64,000 nt of DNA from Desulfuromonas sp. KJ2020 (GCF_024197615.1 NZ_JAKUKE010000003.1:851717-915716), one strand, 5' to 3'. Shown: positions 45,927-55,358, counted from the first letter of the stretch. Numbers and translations: made by a program. The notes: generated by a model from the sequence alone, not told the origin.

Positions 45927-47713
45927 AGGACCTCCCGGGATTCTTCCATAAGGTAGTCAGCCAAGGCGTCTTTCTCCTCCTCGCTTGCCTGCAGCGGCGG
46001 CATGGCCGGATTGAGGGAATCGAGCCGGTCGAGGGCCTGGCGCAGACGAGTCCGTTCCCATCCGTCGATTTTCGGCAGCAGCGGGTTGTAGTCAGCTCGC
46101 AGGCTGTGGCACATGGAACAGTGCGTCTCGAAGACCGATTCGCCTGGATGATGCTCGACCCCGACGACCCGGGATGCAGGCGCATTCAGGGCCAGGATAA
46201 AGTCGCTCAACTGGTCTTTTTCCTTATCCGAGCCATAAAAATCGGGCATGGCCGGATTGAGCCCGCTCAGATTGTCCATCCCCTGGCGAATCCGGTCGCG
46301 CGACCAGCCAGCAGTCTTGGTCTTGATCAATGCCGCCTCATGGCAGAAAACGCAATTGTCGGCAAAAAGCTGCTCCCCGGGGCTGATTTGGCCGGCTGCC
46401 GCTGAAACAGCCACCGTTTCTGCCATCGATTTGCCCTGCAGGCCGCTGTAAATATAAGTCGCCAAGGACCTCATCTCGTCCGAAGTTCCGGCAAAAGGAG
46501 GCATGAAATAGCGTCGGTCATGAATAGTTTCCAGATAACTGACCAGGGCTGAAAAGCTCATATTGGCCGTGCGAGGAACAATATCGTTGTTAAAGCCTCC
46601 AATGGTGTGGCAGGCATAGCACTGGTTCTTGAACATGTCTTGACCGATTTCAAGCAGACTTTCCTCGTGAAATTCCTGAATACGCACCCATTTGGCGTTT
46701 TGCAGAAAACCTTCGGTGTTCAGGCGCTCCACATCCCGCTTGAAAATGCCGTTGGAATACATGACCTCATTGATGACATAAGGTCTTCTCGCCCCCTCCC
46801 GCGTCCATTCGAAAGAGCCAATAAACAGAAAAGCGCAGACCATGACGACAGTGGCATAAATGCCATTGTGCCGGGCCGGTTTGGTCAGGGTGAGGAGCAG
46901 GCTGACGATCAGGATGCCGACGATGGCCCAGGTCCCCCAGGAGAGAGCCCTGGCAATGGTCGGTGAGGAGCCCTTCACCAGGGCCATGGCCGGTTGCGGC
47001 AGCACAGCCACATACCAGAGGCCGCTGGGCAGAGCCGCGAGCAGCGAGCCGAGCACCCATTTGCCCGAAAAAACTGTCATGGTGCGTTTAAGGGAAGCAT
47101 CCTTGACAAAGGCCGTGGTCACGAAAGCATAGGAGCCAGCCATCATCAAGGCGACAAAGGTGCGGAAAAACAGCGAGGGCCAGAAGGTCGGATTAAAGAA
47201 GCCTGACCAGAAGTCACCATCCTGAAGCCACCCTCCAGGCGTAAGCATGAAACCAATAATGCCATTGATGATGAAGAGGCTTATCCAGGCGGCAACAAAA
47301 TAAATCCAGCCGATAATCTGGTGGTTGCGGTGATCCATGCGCCCGAAGGTGTAGAAGTAGATGAAGAGAGCGACAATCTCCACCAGGAAAAAGACCCATT
47401 CCGTCGCCCAGGCGAAGACAAAAGTGTGAATCAGAAACGAGGTGCCGGCAGGTTGCACCAGTGAAATGATAAACCAGATGGCCACACCGGTCAGCCCGCC
47501 GAAAACCATGGTCACCAGCAGAAAAAACTTGGTGTGCTTGCGAGTGAAGTCGAGGATGCCCTGATCATTGGCCCGGATTCCCTTGCGTTCGGCCAGAACC
47601 AGGTAAAGACCGCCACCAACCGCGAAATGAGAAACAAAGACATGAATAATCGCGATCAAAGCGATCATTGTCCCTCCGCCGATTTCAGGCAGATACCACA
47701 TGGGATAATTCAT
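45923..47713 (-). CDS. Cytochrome bd-like subunit I with fused triheme c domain
   Basis: 596 residues. The first 305 residues are membrane helices resembling CydA: His24 and His29 in IIHVFVSHFAVGGG, and EWTREGARRPYVI, which matches the GRQPW region of bd oxidases in altered form. The soluble C-terminal part has three heme c motifs, CYACH (365-369), CVFCH (454-458) and CSMCH (532-536). The last two lie in a duplicated cytochrome unit with a shared LNPAMP motif. It could oxidise quinol and pass electrons to or from c hemes. It is first gene of a three-gene operon. Confidence 0.8.
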   Translation of the reverse strand: MNYPMWYLPEIGGGTMIALIAIIHVFVSHFAVGGGLYLVLAERKGIRANDQGILDFTRKHTKFFLLVTMVFGGLTGVAIWFIISLVQPAGTSFLIHTFVFAWATEWVFFLVEIVALFIYFYTFGRMDHRNHQIIGWIYFVAAWISLFIINGIIGFMLTPGGWLQDGDFWSGFFNPTFWPSLFFRTFVALMMAGSYAFVTTAFVKDASLKRTMTVFSGKWVLGSLLAALPSGLWYVAVLPQPAMALVKGSSPTIARALSWGTWAIVGILIVSLLLTLTKPARHNGIYATVVMVCAFLFIGSFEWTREGARRPYVINEVMYSNGIFKRDVERLNTEGFLQNAKWVRIQEFHEESLLEIGQDMFKNQCYACHTIGGFNNDIVPRTANMSFSALVSYLETIHDRRYFMPPFAGTSDEMRSLATYIYSGLQGKSMAETVAVSAAAGQISPGEQLFADNCVFCHEAALIKTKTAGWSRDRIRQGMDNLSGLNPAMPDFYGSDKEKDQLSDFILALNAPASRVVGVEHHPGESVFETHCSMCHSLRADYNPLLPKIDGWERTRLRQALDRLDSLNPAMPPLQASEEEKDALADYLMEESREVL

Positions 47714-47813
47714 ATAAAAAAACTCCTTGCTGCCAAGCCCAAAAGCTATACATCAATTACCGGATCTGAAAGATTAAAAATAATAACATGATATTGAGAA
47801 AAATCTTAATCTG

Positions 47814-47852
47814 TCTTTGCTGCCCAATCCTGATTTTTTTTGCTGGGCGGCA
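47814..47852. repeat. Inverted repeat near the edge of the decayed region
   Basis: TTGCTGCCCA and TGGGCGGCAA form a near-perfect 10-base inverted repeat with 19 bases between, including eight T. It lies between the oxidase operon and a pseudogene. It may be a terminator for the pseudogene side or a remnant element end. The rest of 47714-47904 is AT-rich with no gene. Confidence 0.3.
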
Positions 47853-47904
47853 ATAAGCGCAGATCGACATCAAGTGATGGGTACTGTTGCTGCTGATTGA
47901 AGGT

Positions 47905-48639
47905 TCAGAACGCTGTACTACCTGAATAGCCCATTTCGGCAATCAGGGGCAGATGATCGGAGGCGCTGCGCGCCAACTCCGAACTAGGGACCTCGATGCC
48001 GGTTACTTCAAACCCTGGGATTGTAAAGATGTGGTCGATGCGCACCGCCGGGAAACGGCCGGAATAGGTGCCTCTGGGGCGGTGGTTTTGCGCTTCGATT
48101 TGTACGTCCTTGAGGCGCCCGGCGAGTCGGCGGTACACAGCCGATGAAGGCAGTGCGTTGAAGTCGCCGCACAGAATAACGGGTTCCCGGCACGGTTCAT
48201 GTGCCAGTTAGTCATTGCCGAGCAAAGCCATCACTTGCTCCACGCGTTCACGCGGAGGCAGTCCCAGATGGATATTGATGACCTGAATTTCCCTGCCGTT
48301 CAGCTCGACTGCGACCCAGAGTGCCCCACGCGGTTCCAGGTGCGGTTTGTCGGCAAGGCCCGGTAGCGGGCCAGCCTTTACCAGGCGTTGCGGCAGATGC
48401 GTCAAGATGGCATCGCCATAGCGTTCTTCTTCAGATGTGCAGGGCGGGATGGAAATGAAACTCCATCTCCAGATAGTGGGCAATCAGGTGCGCCTGGTCC
48501 ATGCCCGCCGTGCGTGAGCGTCCAACATCCAATTTCTGCAGTGCCACACGTCCTGTCTGGCACGAGCGATCACCCGGGCGATGCGTTCGGCATCAATTTT
48601 ACCGTCCATGCCTATGCAACTGTGCACATTGTAGGTCAT
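47905..48639 (-). pseudogene. Endonuclease/exonuclease/phosphatase family pseudogene
   Basis: The frame starts MTYNVHSCIGMDGKIDAERI at 48639. A one-base deletion near 48547 shifts it, after which VALQKLDVGRSRTAGMDQAH continues in a new frame. An extra base near 48433 restores the original reading into EERYGDAILTHLPQRL. A TAA at 48208-48210 then interrupts it before VILCGDFNALPSSAVYRRL and SDHLPLIAEM. The GDFNALP and SDHLP motifs are those of EEP hydrolases such as Mg-dependent nucleases and phosphatases. Three disabling lesions show it no longer encodes a full protein. Confidence 0.85.
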
Positions 48640-49320
48640 GACACGAAGAGTGTCCGTTGTCGTGGCAACTCAAAGTTCAGGTGCTGCGACAGCTTTGCGC
48701 TCCGGCTTTGGCAGATGCTGCAACGCGCCTTGCGAAGACCGGTGGGACGCAGACAGGCATGTTGATGTTCAGCCAAGGGAGCGTCCGCCGGCAGCAATGC
48801 AAACCCATTGGTCTCTTCAGGCGTTGCGCCGGCGTGGCCGCCGTTCTCTTCGGCGAAGGTGAGCGGTGTGATGCCATCGCGCCACCCAAGCAGGACAAAG
48901 TCGCCGGCATCCGGGTGCTCGCAGAGTCGCAACAGGTCTTCGCCAAGCGAATCGACAAATGGATGCTTCGCTCCGAACAACACCTTACAATCTTGCGGAA
49001 AGCGGTATTCGGCTTCTTTGGTGCGGGCGCACAATCTGCCCGGAGCCTCCATAGTGAGCACAAGCGGAATTTTATGGGTACACGCCAGTTCTCGGGCTAC
49101 CACAGCGGTTTCATCACCAGACAGTTCTTGCGGTGAATAAGCGTGGGCGACAGGGCCGAGACAACTAGGAAACCTTCGACGACGCCGAACACGGAACCAG
49201 CACCGGTGTTGAACAGCACTCCTGGAAAGACCAGCAGTACCACTACCGCCATGATCAGGATGACATTTAACTCCGTAGAACAAGAATTTGACCTTCCCTA
49301 CCCTTAGCTGGATTGACATC
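48636..49320 (-). pseudogene. Degraded alkaline-phosphatase/phosphodiesterase-like gene end
   Basis: A coding-like stretch contains DETAVVARELACTHKIPLVL and FVLLGWRDGITPLTFAEENG followed by ATPEETNGFALLP, resembling the C terminus of phosphatase or phosphodiesterase family proteins. Upstream, a hydrophobic segment (MAVVVLLVFPGVLFNTGAGS) is in a different frame, and the catalytic N-terminal half is missing. Its stop overlaps the start of the EEP pseudogene (TCATGA), so the two once formed an operon. Family assignment is tentative. Confidence 0.5.
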
Positions 49321-49353
49321 TTCCGGATAAGTGAGCAGAGGGACAGTGAATAT

Positions 49354-50562
49354 TCACAGCCCCAGCGTTCGCCCCCAGTTGCTTTCCACCGCGTACGTCA
49401 TGCACTTCTCAAAAATTGCATAGGAAAATTTCGGACAGCGGATTCCTGCTGGCGACAGGGTACGCGCAGCACGGCTGTCATCAAATATCCGCGTGTCTTC
49501 GATATAAGGCTGATAGGCTTCCATGTAACGCAGGAAAAGATGATCTAAAGCACCTGGCGTTGGGTCTTGCTGTGCCCGTTGCGCTGAGACACCATCAACA
49601 CCCATCCCCGATACCTTGAGGAATCTTCCAGCAAATGAAACCAGGTCAGTAAGTGGGGTGTTCTGCGTATTGACGATGTGAAAAATTAAATCTTTTTCGG
49701 GAACATTCATAAGTTCAAGAATGGCATCGGTACAATAATCAATCGGGATCAGGTTCACACCCGTTCCCTGCCGTTTCTGAAAACGAATAGGCATGTGAAG
49801 CGTTTGAGTGGTGGAATCCAGTGAGATACCCATCTTCCTCGCCTGTTTGCCACCGTTTTCCAGGAGATCTTTCTTGAATAGGTCACGGAGGTAGGCGATG
49901 GAGCGAACAGGGTGATAAAGGGCGTTGAACCTAAAGGTCCTGCCTGTGAGGGAGTTCCCGTAAACAACTGAAGGACGATAGATAGAAAGACGCAGGCCAT
50001 TTCGGTTGCAGAATTCCCGGAGCAGAATTTCCGCCTGGTGCTTGGATTCTTCGTAGGGGTTGAAAAAACCGTGAGCAGGGAAGATGCACTCCCTGCAGGG
50101 GGTCTGGGTCCCCTCCCCTACATAGGCCGTACTGATGGCATGAATGCGGCGACAGATACCTCGGTCCACGAATGAAAGGATATTTTTGAGTCCGATGAGG
50201 TTGGTTTGAAATATTTCGTTGCGTTTTTTTTCAGAGAAAGACGTACTGCCTGCCGCATGAACAATTTCCTCTGTGTTGGCCTTCAGGAAGCGGGCATCAT
50301 CCAAAGACAGGTTCAGGTCGGGATCATCCAGATTACCGACGAAAACCTTAATGCGCGCACGCGCGGCCGGGGAAAGCCCGAGCCAGTCCGCAATCCGATT
50401 CCAGCGATCATACGCTGTGGTGCCTTCCGCGTTTAAAGCGCGGATCAACAGAAAGACCGAGTGCCCTGCTTCCGCCAGTGCGCCGGCAAGATGGCTGCCG
50501 ATGAAACCCGTGGCTCCGGTTACAAGGAGACGTTTTTCCGGTTTTGTGCGGCATCGCGTCAT
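49354..50562 (-). CDS. Extended SDR / thioester-reductase-like NAD(P)-binding protein
   Basis: 402 residues from the ATG at 50562, which overlaps the upstream stop as ATGA. RLLVTGATGFIGSHLAGALA is the NAD(P)-binding glycine motif; VHAAGSTSF and a YEESKHQAE catalytic Tyr-Lys pair place it in the extended SDR / male-sterility reductase group, which reduces acyl thioesters or acts on nucleotide sugars. It is translationally coupled to the FAD/Fe-S gene. The substrate is unknown. Confidence 0.8.
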   Translation of the reverse strand: MTRCRTKPEKRLLVTGATGFIGSHLAGALAEAGHSVFLLIRALNAEGTTAYDRWNRIADWLGLSPAARARIKVFVGNLDDPDLNLSLDDARFLKANTEEIVHAAGSTSFSEKKRNEIFQTNLIGLKNILSFVDRGICRRIHAISTAYVGEGTQTPCRECIFPAHGFFNPYEESKHQAEILLREFCNRNGLRLSIYRPSVVYGNSLTGRTFRFNALYHPVRSIAYLRDLFKKDLLENGGKQARKMGISLDSTTQTLHMPIRFQKRQGTGVNLIPIDYCTDAILELMNVPEKDLIFHIVNTQNTPLTDLVSFAGRFLKVSGMGVDGVSAQRAQQDPTPGALDHLFLRYMEAYQPYIEDTRIFDDSRAARTLSPAGIRCPKFSYAIFEKCMTYAVESNWGRTLGL

Positions 50563-52451
50563 AGTGAATATAGGAGATTTTCCTTTCGGCAGCATCCCTG
50601 GTTCAAGGTGTACCGGATCCACTGAACACCGGCCACCGTGGCGGATGTTTTTTCAATCAATTCTGCGGCTTCGCCCAGTGCCATCCGGGAGCGCTGGATT
50701 TCGTCCGGATCATTTTGATCAAGGTAGAAGTCATATTCCAGAAAAGCACGCTTGCCCAGATCAAGGGGTGAGACAAAACCAAAGTCATTCTTCAAATTGA
50801 AGGAATCAGCGATCCGTTTGAATCCACTCACAAGGACGCCAATCACGCCGGGTTTGTCGAGAGGGACATAAAGAATCAACGGGAGCAGGTGTTTCTCCCG
50901 TCCCATCCGGGAGCTGAGAATTCGGAACATGTTGAGCCAGACGAGATCGGTCATCTCCGGCCGTTCATAGAGGCGTGTATAGGCGGTCCGAAGGTCTTCA
51001 GGAACGACGCTGGCATGAGTCTCGGGTGAGGGCTCCAAGGCGGCCTCAACCAGAGGTTGAAGATCGCTTCGTGCCAAAAGATGAAAGAGCGGCAGTCCAT
51101 CCCCGTCGTCCAAGGGTTGCAGAATATCGGCGAGGGTGTCATGACTTTTTCCCGATGCCGGCGAAAGTTTTGACAGCCCCAGCATCAGGGTGCGGAACAG
51201 GTCATTGGATATAATAGTCCGGTTCATATTTTGCACTGCGGCACGATCCTTGGCGTCCCCCAGAACCATCACCATGAAAGGAGCCCGAAGCATACTTTCG
51301 GTGAAATCCTTCACAGTGCGGGCCAGCGTGGCGACTGGTGACATGAATGCAGAGATATAATCGGCTCCCAGCACCCCAAGCCCGAAGCCGATTCTCCGGA
51401 TGGACAATTCCCGAACCAGGATCAAGCCTTCCTGAAGGCTCTCCACAGGGACCAGGAATCCTTCCTCGTCCGCTGTCGTCGGATACAACTTTATCTGGAC
51501 GGAGGTGCAAATACCGGCAAGTGGGCGGTCTTCACGGATAAAACGATACGGATGCGCGTCTCTTTTGTCCTTCAGTCTGAAGCGGTCCCCCTGCGGGCTG
51601 ACCAATTCGGCATCCACATAGCCATCATCGAGTGTTCCGTAGCTGGTGCTGAAAAGAGACATGATCCCCGAGCACATGAGATTGGCGCAAACCAAGGCCG
51701 CCGGTTCAGCTACGTTGACCCGGTATCCCCTGGCAAAGGCTTCTTTCTGAAGATCAAAGGCGGAAACACCGGCCCCCACGGTGACACACCAGTTGTCTGT
51801 GTCGAAATCCATGTTTTTCAGCCGCTGGGTGTCAATCAAAATGCCATCGGTCATGACAAACCCCATGACACTGGAGCCGTTGCCGCGAACCATGAACGAG
51901 ACGCCGTACTTATTAGCGACACGAACAATGTCCTCGACTTCTTCGACTGATTTTGGAAGGACCACGGCACGGGGAAGCTTGGGAATGGTCACCGGACAAG
52001 GGTCCGAGTAATAAGCGGTGGTGATGGCCGGGTCATTGGATGCCCATCTTGGGCCGGTTATTTCCTGAAGTTCCATAAGAAGGGGATCATGGCTTTTGAG
52101 CGACTTATCCTCGAATTCCAGCTGCACAGGTTTACCCGCCGCGAGATGGTCTTCGACATGTTTTTTAAGTTCTTTCATAACCGGCATGGGACGAAGTTCA
52201 GAGATAAAATGACACTGCAAATCACAGACTCCGCAAAGAGTGCATGTATCGGCAATATCCACAAGACGTTGCGTCACGGGAAGTTGTCCGGCCGCGATGG
52301 CCTTGACAAGGTCCATACGTCCCTGCGGATAATACGAGACGAAATGGTTTTCCGCCCCCGCCGGACAAATCCCTGTTCCAAGATAGTCGATCTTGCACAT
52401 GGAATAGTGACGGCACTGAGCAGCGGTAAGAGCGGCCTCGTTTGAAATCAT
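50559..52451 (-). CDS. FAD-linked oxidase with N-terminal Fe-S domain
   Basis: 630 residues. The N terminus has cysteines at CRHYSMC, and a CTLCGVCDLQC cluster (CxxCxxCxxxC) typical of a 4Fe-4S ferredoxin domain. A PCMH-type FAD-binding domain follows (AVVLPKSVEEVEDIVRVANK, VRGNGSSVMG, VTVGAGVSAFDL). Fe-S at the N terminus is the reverse of the usual GlpC-like order in FAD-linked dehydrogenases. The substrate is not predictable. It forms a two-gene operon with the SDR. Confidence 0.8.
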   Translation of the reverse strand: MISNEAALTAAQCRHYSMCKIDYLGTGICPAGAENHFVSYYPQGRMDLVKAIAAGQLPVTQRLVDIADTCTLCGVCDLQCHFISELRPMPVMKELKKHVEDHLAAGKPVQLEFEDKSLKSHDPLLMELQEITGPRWASNDPAITTAYYSDPCPVTIPKLPRAVVLPKSVEEVEDIVRVANKYGVSFMVRGNGSSVMGFVMTDGILIDTQRLKNMDFDTDNWCVTVGAGVSAFDLQKEAFARGYRVNVAEPAALVCANLMCSGIMSLFSTSYGTLDDGYVDAELVSPQGDRFRLKDKRDAHPYRFIREDRPLAGICTSVQIKLYPTTADEEGFLVPVESLQEGLILVRELSIRRIGFGLGVLGADYISAFMSPVATLARTVKDFTESMLRAPFMVMVLGDAKDRAAVQNMNRTIISNDLFRTLMLGLSKLSPASGKSHDTLADILQPLDDGDGLPLFHLLARSDLQPLVEAALEPSPETHASVVPEDLRTAYTRLYERPEMTDLVWLNMFRILSSRMGREKHLLPLILYVPLDKPGVIGVLVSGFKRIADSFNLKNDFGFVSPLDLGKRAFLEYDFYLDQNDPDEIQRSRMALGEAAELIEKTSATVAGVQWIRYTLNQGCCRKENLLYSL

Positions 52452-52632
52452 GGAAATCCTATATGAATTTATGCGGAAGCTCTTCCGATAAAAATTCTTC
52501 TGCCTTCAATAAGGACCGGTGATTAACCAGAAAAAAACCACGATGGGGTCGGAGATAGCAACGGTTTTGACTTCTATCTCGGAAGGGGTTCAATCCCCTC
52601 TCTGAACCTGATTATCGCCCCGTATAGTGACG

Positions 52633-53136
52633 CTAAAGTCCAAGCTGCTTCATGGTTTCGCGCATAAAAGCTGGGAGATCTGAGGGTTGCCGGGACGTTA
52701 CCAGATTGCCATCAACAACGACCTCTCTGTCCTCATAACGCGCACCAGCCTCTTTCAACTCATCGACCACCGACTTGTAGCAGGTAGCACGTCGCCCTTT
52801 CAGGAGATCGGCGCTAATCAAGATCTGTGGCCCGTGACAGATGGCGGTAACCGGCTTACTGCCAGCAAAAAAGCTCCGGGCTATCTCCAGCGCTTTCGGT
52901 ACTCTTCTCACTTCTGCCGGCGCCTTCCCCCCGGGCAGGAGCAGGATTGCATAATCATCAGGATCGACTTCATCCATGGTTTTGTCCACAGTCACCTCGT
53001 ACCCATGCTTTCCGGTGATTGCCCCTCGCTTCAGCGAAGCGACCGTCACTTCGACATCGGCTTCTTTCAGGCGGTAATAGGGAACCAGCAGCTCAGAGTC
53101 TTCAAAATTATCTGCACTTAAAATCAAAGCCTTCAT
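52633..53136 (-). CDS. DJ-1/PfpI-family protein
   Basis: 167 residues. LLLPGGKAPAEVRR and the nucleophile-elbow Cys in VTAICHGPQILISADLL identify the PfpI/DJ-1 class I glutaminase-like fold. Members act as proteases, glyoxalases or stress proteins. The upstream 53137-53740 gap holds only a gene fragment. The preceding 52452-52632 gap holds nothing I can assign apart from a tRNA-like T-arm. Confidence 0.9.
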   Translation of the reverse strand: MKALILSADNFEDSELLVPYYRLKEADVEVTVASLKRGAITGKHGYEVTVDKTMDEVDPDDYAILLLPGGKAPAEVRRVPKALEIARSFFAGSKPVTAICHGPQILISADLLKGRRATCYKSVVDELKEAGARYEDREVVVDGNLVTSRQPSDLPAFMRETMKQLGL

Positions 53137-53444
53137 ATCTCCTCCATAAATGAATGTACATTGTGCTCTCCCGACTATTCTTCTGTTTATTCTAAACGGG
53201 TCTCGACCCCTTTCAAGTCAATATAAAAAGAACCAATACATATTCAAAAACGCTCATTTATAAGCAGAACTTCTGGTTATACGTTATCCACGGAAACAGA
53301 GAGATATCAGGAACAGAATCACCTATCTACCGACACAAACGCAGCAACCTTTTACTCGGCACCTTTTAGCTGCCCGACTGTTCAGTTTGTATTTAAAACC
53401 AAAAATACGGATGCACAACGGAAGGCTTCCCTGCACCTCCGTAG

Positions 53445-53630
53445 AGGCTGGATAGTGCTGTATTTGGGGAGCCGAAAGGCGCGGAATTCTCCATTCCATT
53501 TAAAATACTGGAATCGATTGTCCCGGATTTAGAGCTTGATGATTCAAGGGAGGATCAAGCACTAAAACTCGGAGTCATGAATGACCCGCAGCGGATTACC
53601 CTGCAATTCCCAAGGTTTTTCGGATACTAA
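53445..53630 (+). pseudogene. Protein-coding fragment without start codon
   Basis: A stop-free segment reads AVFGEPKGAEFSIPFKILES and goes on to DPQRITLQFPRFFGY and a stop. Amino-acid composition looks natural, yet there is no upstream start and a TAG precedes it. I do not recognise the family. It is the only coding-like signal in the 53137-53740 AT-rich gap. Confidence 0.3.
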
Positions 53631-53740
53631 CAGTATCGGGTATTTGGGAGAAATGGACATGCGCGTCTGAGGCAAGGGATGAACTTGGCCGATAAAATAT
53701 GACACTTTGATTAAAACAAGCTTATGTCGTTCAAATTTTC

Positions 53741-53773
53741 AAAAAAAAAGCCTGGTCGTGAAGACCAGGCCTT
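53741..53773 (-). terminator. Terminator of tRNA-Gly(GCC)
   Basis: GCCTGGTC and GACCAGGC form the stem with a 5-base loop, followed on the minus strand by nine T. It lies 12 bases past the tRNA 3' end. Confidence 0.9.
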
Positions 53774-53784
53774 GATTATTTTTA

Positions 53785-53859
<75 letters not shown>

Positions 53860-53893
53860 TCATTTGTTTTGCCCGTCGTTGCGAGCGGGCCTA

Positions 53894-53922
53894 TTAATAG
53901 CAAAACGATTTCGGCAAGTCAA
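53894..53922 (-). promoter_or_regulatory. Promoter of tRNA-Gly(GCC)
   Basis: TTGACT (53922-53917) and TATTAA (53899-53894), 17 bases apart, with a GC-rich discriminator (GGCCCGC) after the -10 box as in stringently controlled stable-RNA promoters. Confidence 0.65.
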
Positions 53923-53961
53923 CAGAAAATTCGAAAAAAAATTTCAGCGGCAATTTTATTA

Positions 53962-54549
53962 TTATCTGGCAATAACTTTAAAGAATTTAAGGAGATAGTC
54001 TACCCCTGACCAGACCGTCAGCACCAGGGCGATGATGAAAAAGAAGATACCGACATTGTGCATATTGACCTGCAGCAGGCTCCATTCCACTCCGAAGAAC
54101 CAATAGATGTCATAATGCAGCAGCAGCGCAATAATGGCCACCATCTGGAAGACGGTCTTGTATTTCCCCAGGGGACTGGCGGCGATAACCACGCCGTCGG
54201 CGGCGGCAATGGAACGCAGGCCGGTGATGATGATCTCCCGCGCCAGAATGATGAAGACGGCCCAGGCGGGCACGCGCCCCATGGGAATCATCATGATCAG
54301 GGCCGCCATAACGAGGAGTTTGTCGGCGAGTGGATCGAGGAACTTGCCGAGAACGGTCACGATATTCCATTTACGGGCTAGGTAGCCGTCGAGCCAGTCG
54401 GTCAGAGAGGCCAGCGCGAAGACCATAGCTGCCCAGAAACTGGTGGAAGGCCTATCAAACAGCAGCAGAACAACCAGCAGCGGCACGGCCCCGACCCGAG
54501 CCAGGGTGAGCATATTGGGCAGGTTGAGCAGATCGAGGGATGGCTTCAT
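53962..54549 (-). CDS. pgsA: CDP-diacylglycerol--glycerol-3-phosphate 3-phosphatidyltransferase
   Basis: 195 residues with about four membrane helices. The CDP-alcohol phosphatidyltransferase motif D-G-x2-A-R-x8-G-x3-D-x3-D is clear in WLDGYLARKWNIVTVLGKFL followed by DPLADK. It makes phosphatidylglycerophosphate for phosphatidylglycerol and cardiolipin. Its start overlaps the lytic transglycosylase stop by four bases. Confidence 0.93.
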   Translation of the reverse strand: MKPSLDLLNLPNMLTLARVGAVPLLVVLLLFDRPSTSFWAAMVFALASLTDWLDGYLARKWNIVTVLGKFLDPLADKLLVMAALIMMIPMGRVPAWAVFIILAREIIITGLRSIAAADGVVIAASPLGKYKTVFQMVAIIALLLHYDIYWFFGVEWSLLQVNMHNVGIFFFIIALVLTVWSGVDYLLKFFKVIAR

Positions 54550-55127
54550 AACAGGGAGTCCCGATTGATCTGATAGTGATAGAGATACTTTTTTACCCGC
54601 TCGACGTAAGTGCGCGTTTCTTCATAGGGGGGAATGCCACCATGGCGCCTGACGGCGCCGGGGCCGGCGTTGTAGGCCGCCAGAGCCAGGTCGAGGCGGT
54701 TGTTGAACTGGTCGAGCATCAGCCGCAGATAACGGCTGCCCCCACGGATATTGTCTTCCGGGTCAAAGGGGTTTCTGACACCCATGTCCCGGGCTGTTTC
54801 AGGCAAAAGCTGCATCATCCCAATGGCGCCCTTGCGGGAGATGGCTTTGGGATTGAAATCGCTTTCAGCCTTGATGACCGCCTGTATCAGCGCGGCTTCC
54901 AGACGATAGAGGTCGGCATACACTTTTATGACCTCTTTGAGTGGGCGGGTGCTTGGTCCTTCCTTCATGTAGAAATTAAAATGACTGGCGGTGGGCGTAT
55001 TGGTGAAATGAACATTGCCATTGGCGTCGACGTAGCGATAGATGTCCGCCTGGCAACTGGTGCCGAAAAAGGTCAGCACCAGCGCCAAAGACAGTTGAAT
55101 GACGATGTGTTTTTGCCAAGAAGCCAT
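54546..55127 (-). CDS. Lytic transglycosylase with DUF4124 domain
   Basis: 193 residues with a signal peptide ending near GTSCQAD, possibly lipidated. A short DUF4124-like part (IYRYVDANGNVHFTNTP) precedes a family 1 SLT domain with catalytic Glu in KAESDFNP, then GAIGMMQLLPETA and ALAAYNAGPGAVRRHGG. It cleaves the peptidoglycan glycan strand to anhydro-muropeptides. It is coupled to pgsA. Confidence 0.92.
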   Translation of the reverse strand: MASWQKHIVIQLSLALVLTFFGTSCQADIYRYVDANGNVHFTNTPTASHFNFYMKEGPSTRPLKEVIKVYADLYRLEAALIQAVIKAESDFNPKAISRKGAIGMMQLLPETARDMGVRNPFDPEDNIRGGSRYLRLMLDQFNNRLDLALAAYNAGPGAVRRHGGIPPYEETRTYVERVKKYLYHYQINRDSLL

Positions 55128-55225
55128 GAAAATGACCCACCCTGATGGTATTTAAAGTGAAACTATAGGCCAAAAATTCCTGTATTTCAACCAGGTTACT
55201 GCCAGAAACGCCGGCGCCAAAAATC

Positions 55226-55254
55226 TTGACATGGCTCTGGCAGGAGCCGATAAT
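55226..55254 (+). promoter_or_regulatory. Sigma70-type promoter of nadB
   Basis: TTGACA (55226-55231) and GATAAT (55249-55254) with 17-base spacing, about 105 bases before the nadB start. A small GCGGC-CTTAA-GCCGC hairpin lies in the leader near 55282. Confidence 0.65.
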
Positions 55255-55358
55255 GACGTGCTTTGCAAAATCCGCCCCAACGCGGCCTTAAGCCGCCCGT
55301 CTTCCTGCCCGATCGCGGCATGGTCGGCAGGACTGCAACCCTCTCATGAGGTACGACG

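Noticed and set aside
47905-49320. Recoding (programmed frameshift) in the EEP gene
   Set aside because: Two frameshifts and a stop codon without slippery sites or downstream structures fit decay better than recoding.
52550-52615. tRNA-like segment with GGGGTTCAATCCCC
   Set aside because: A T-arm-like hairpin is present, but no acceptor stem or normal anticodon arm can be completed, so it is not called as a tRNA.
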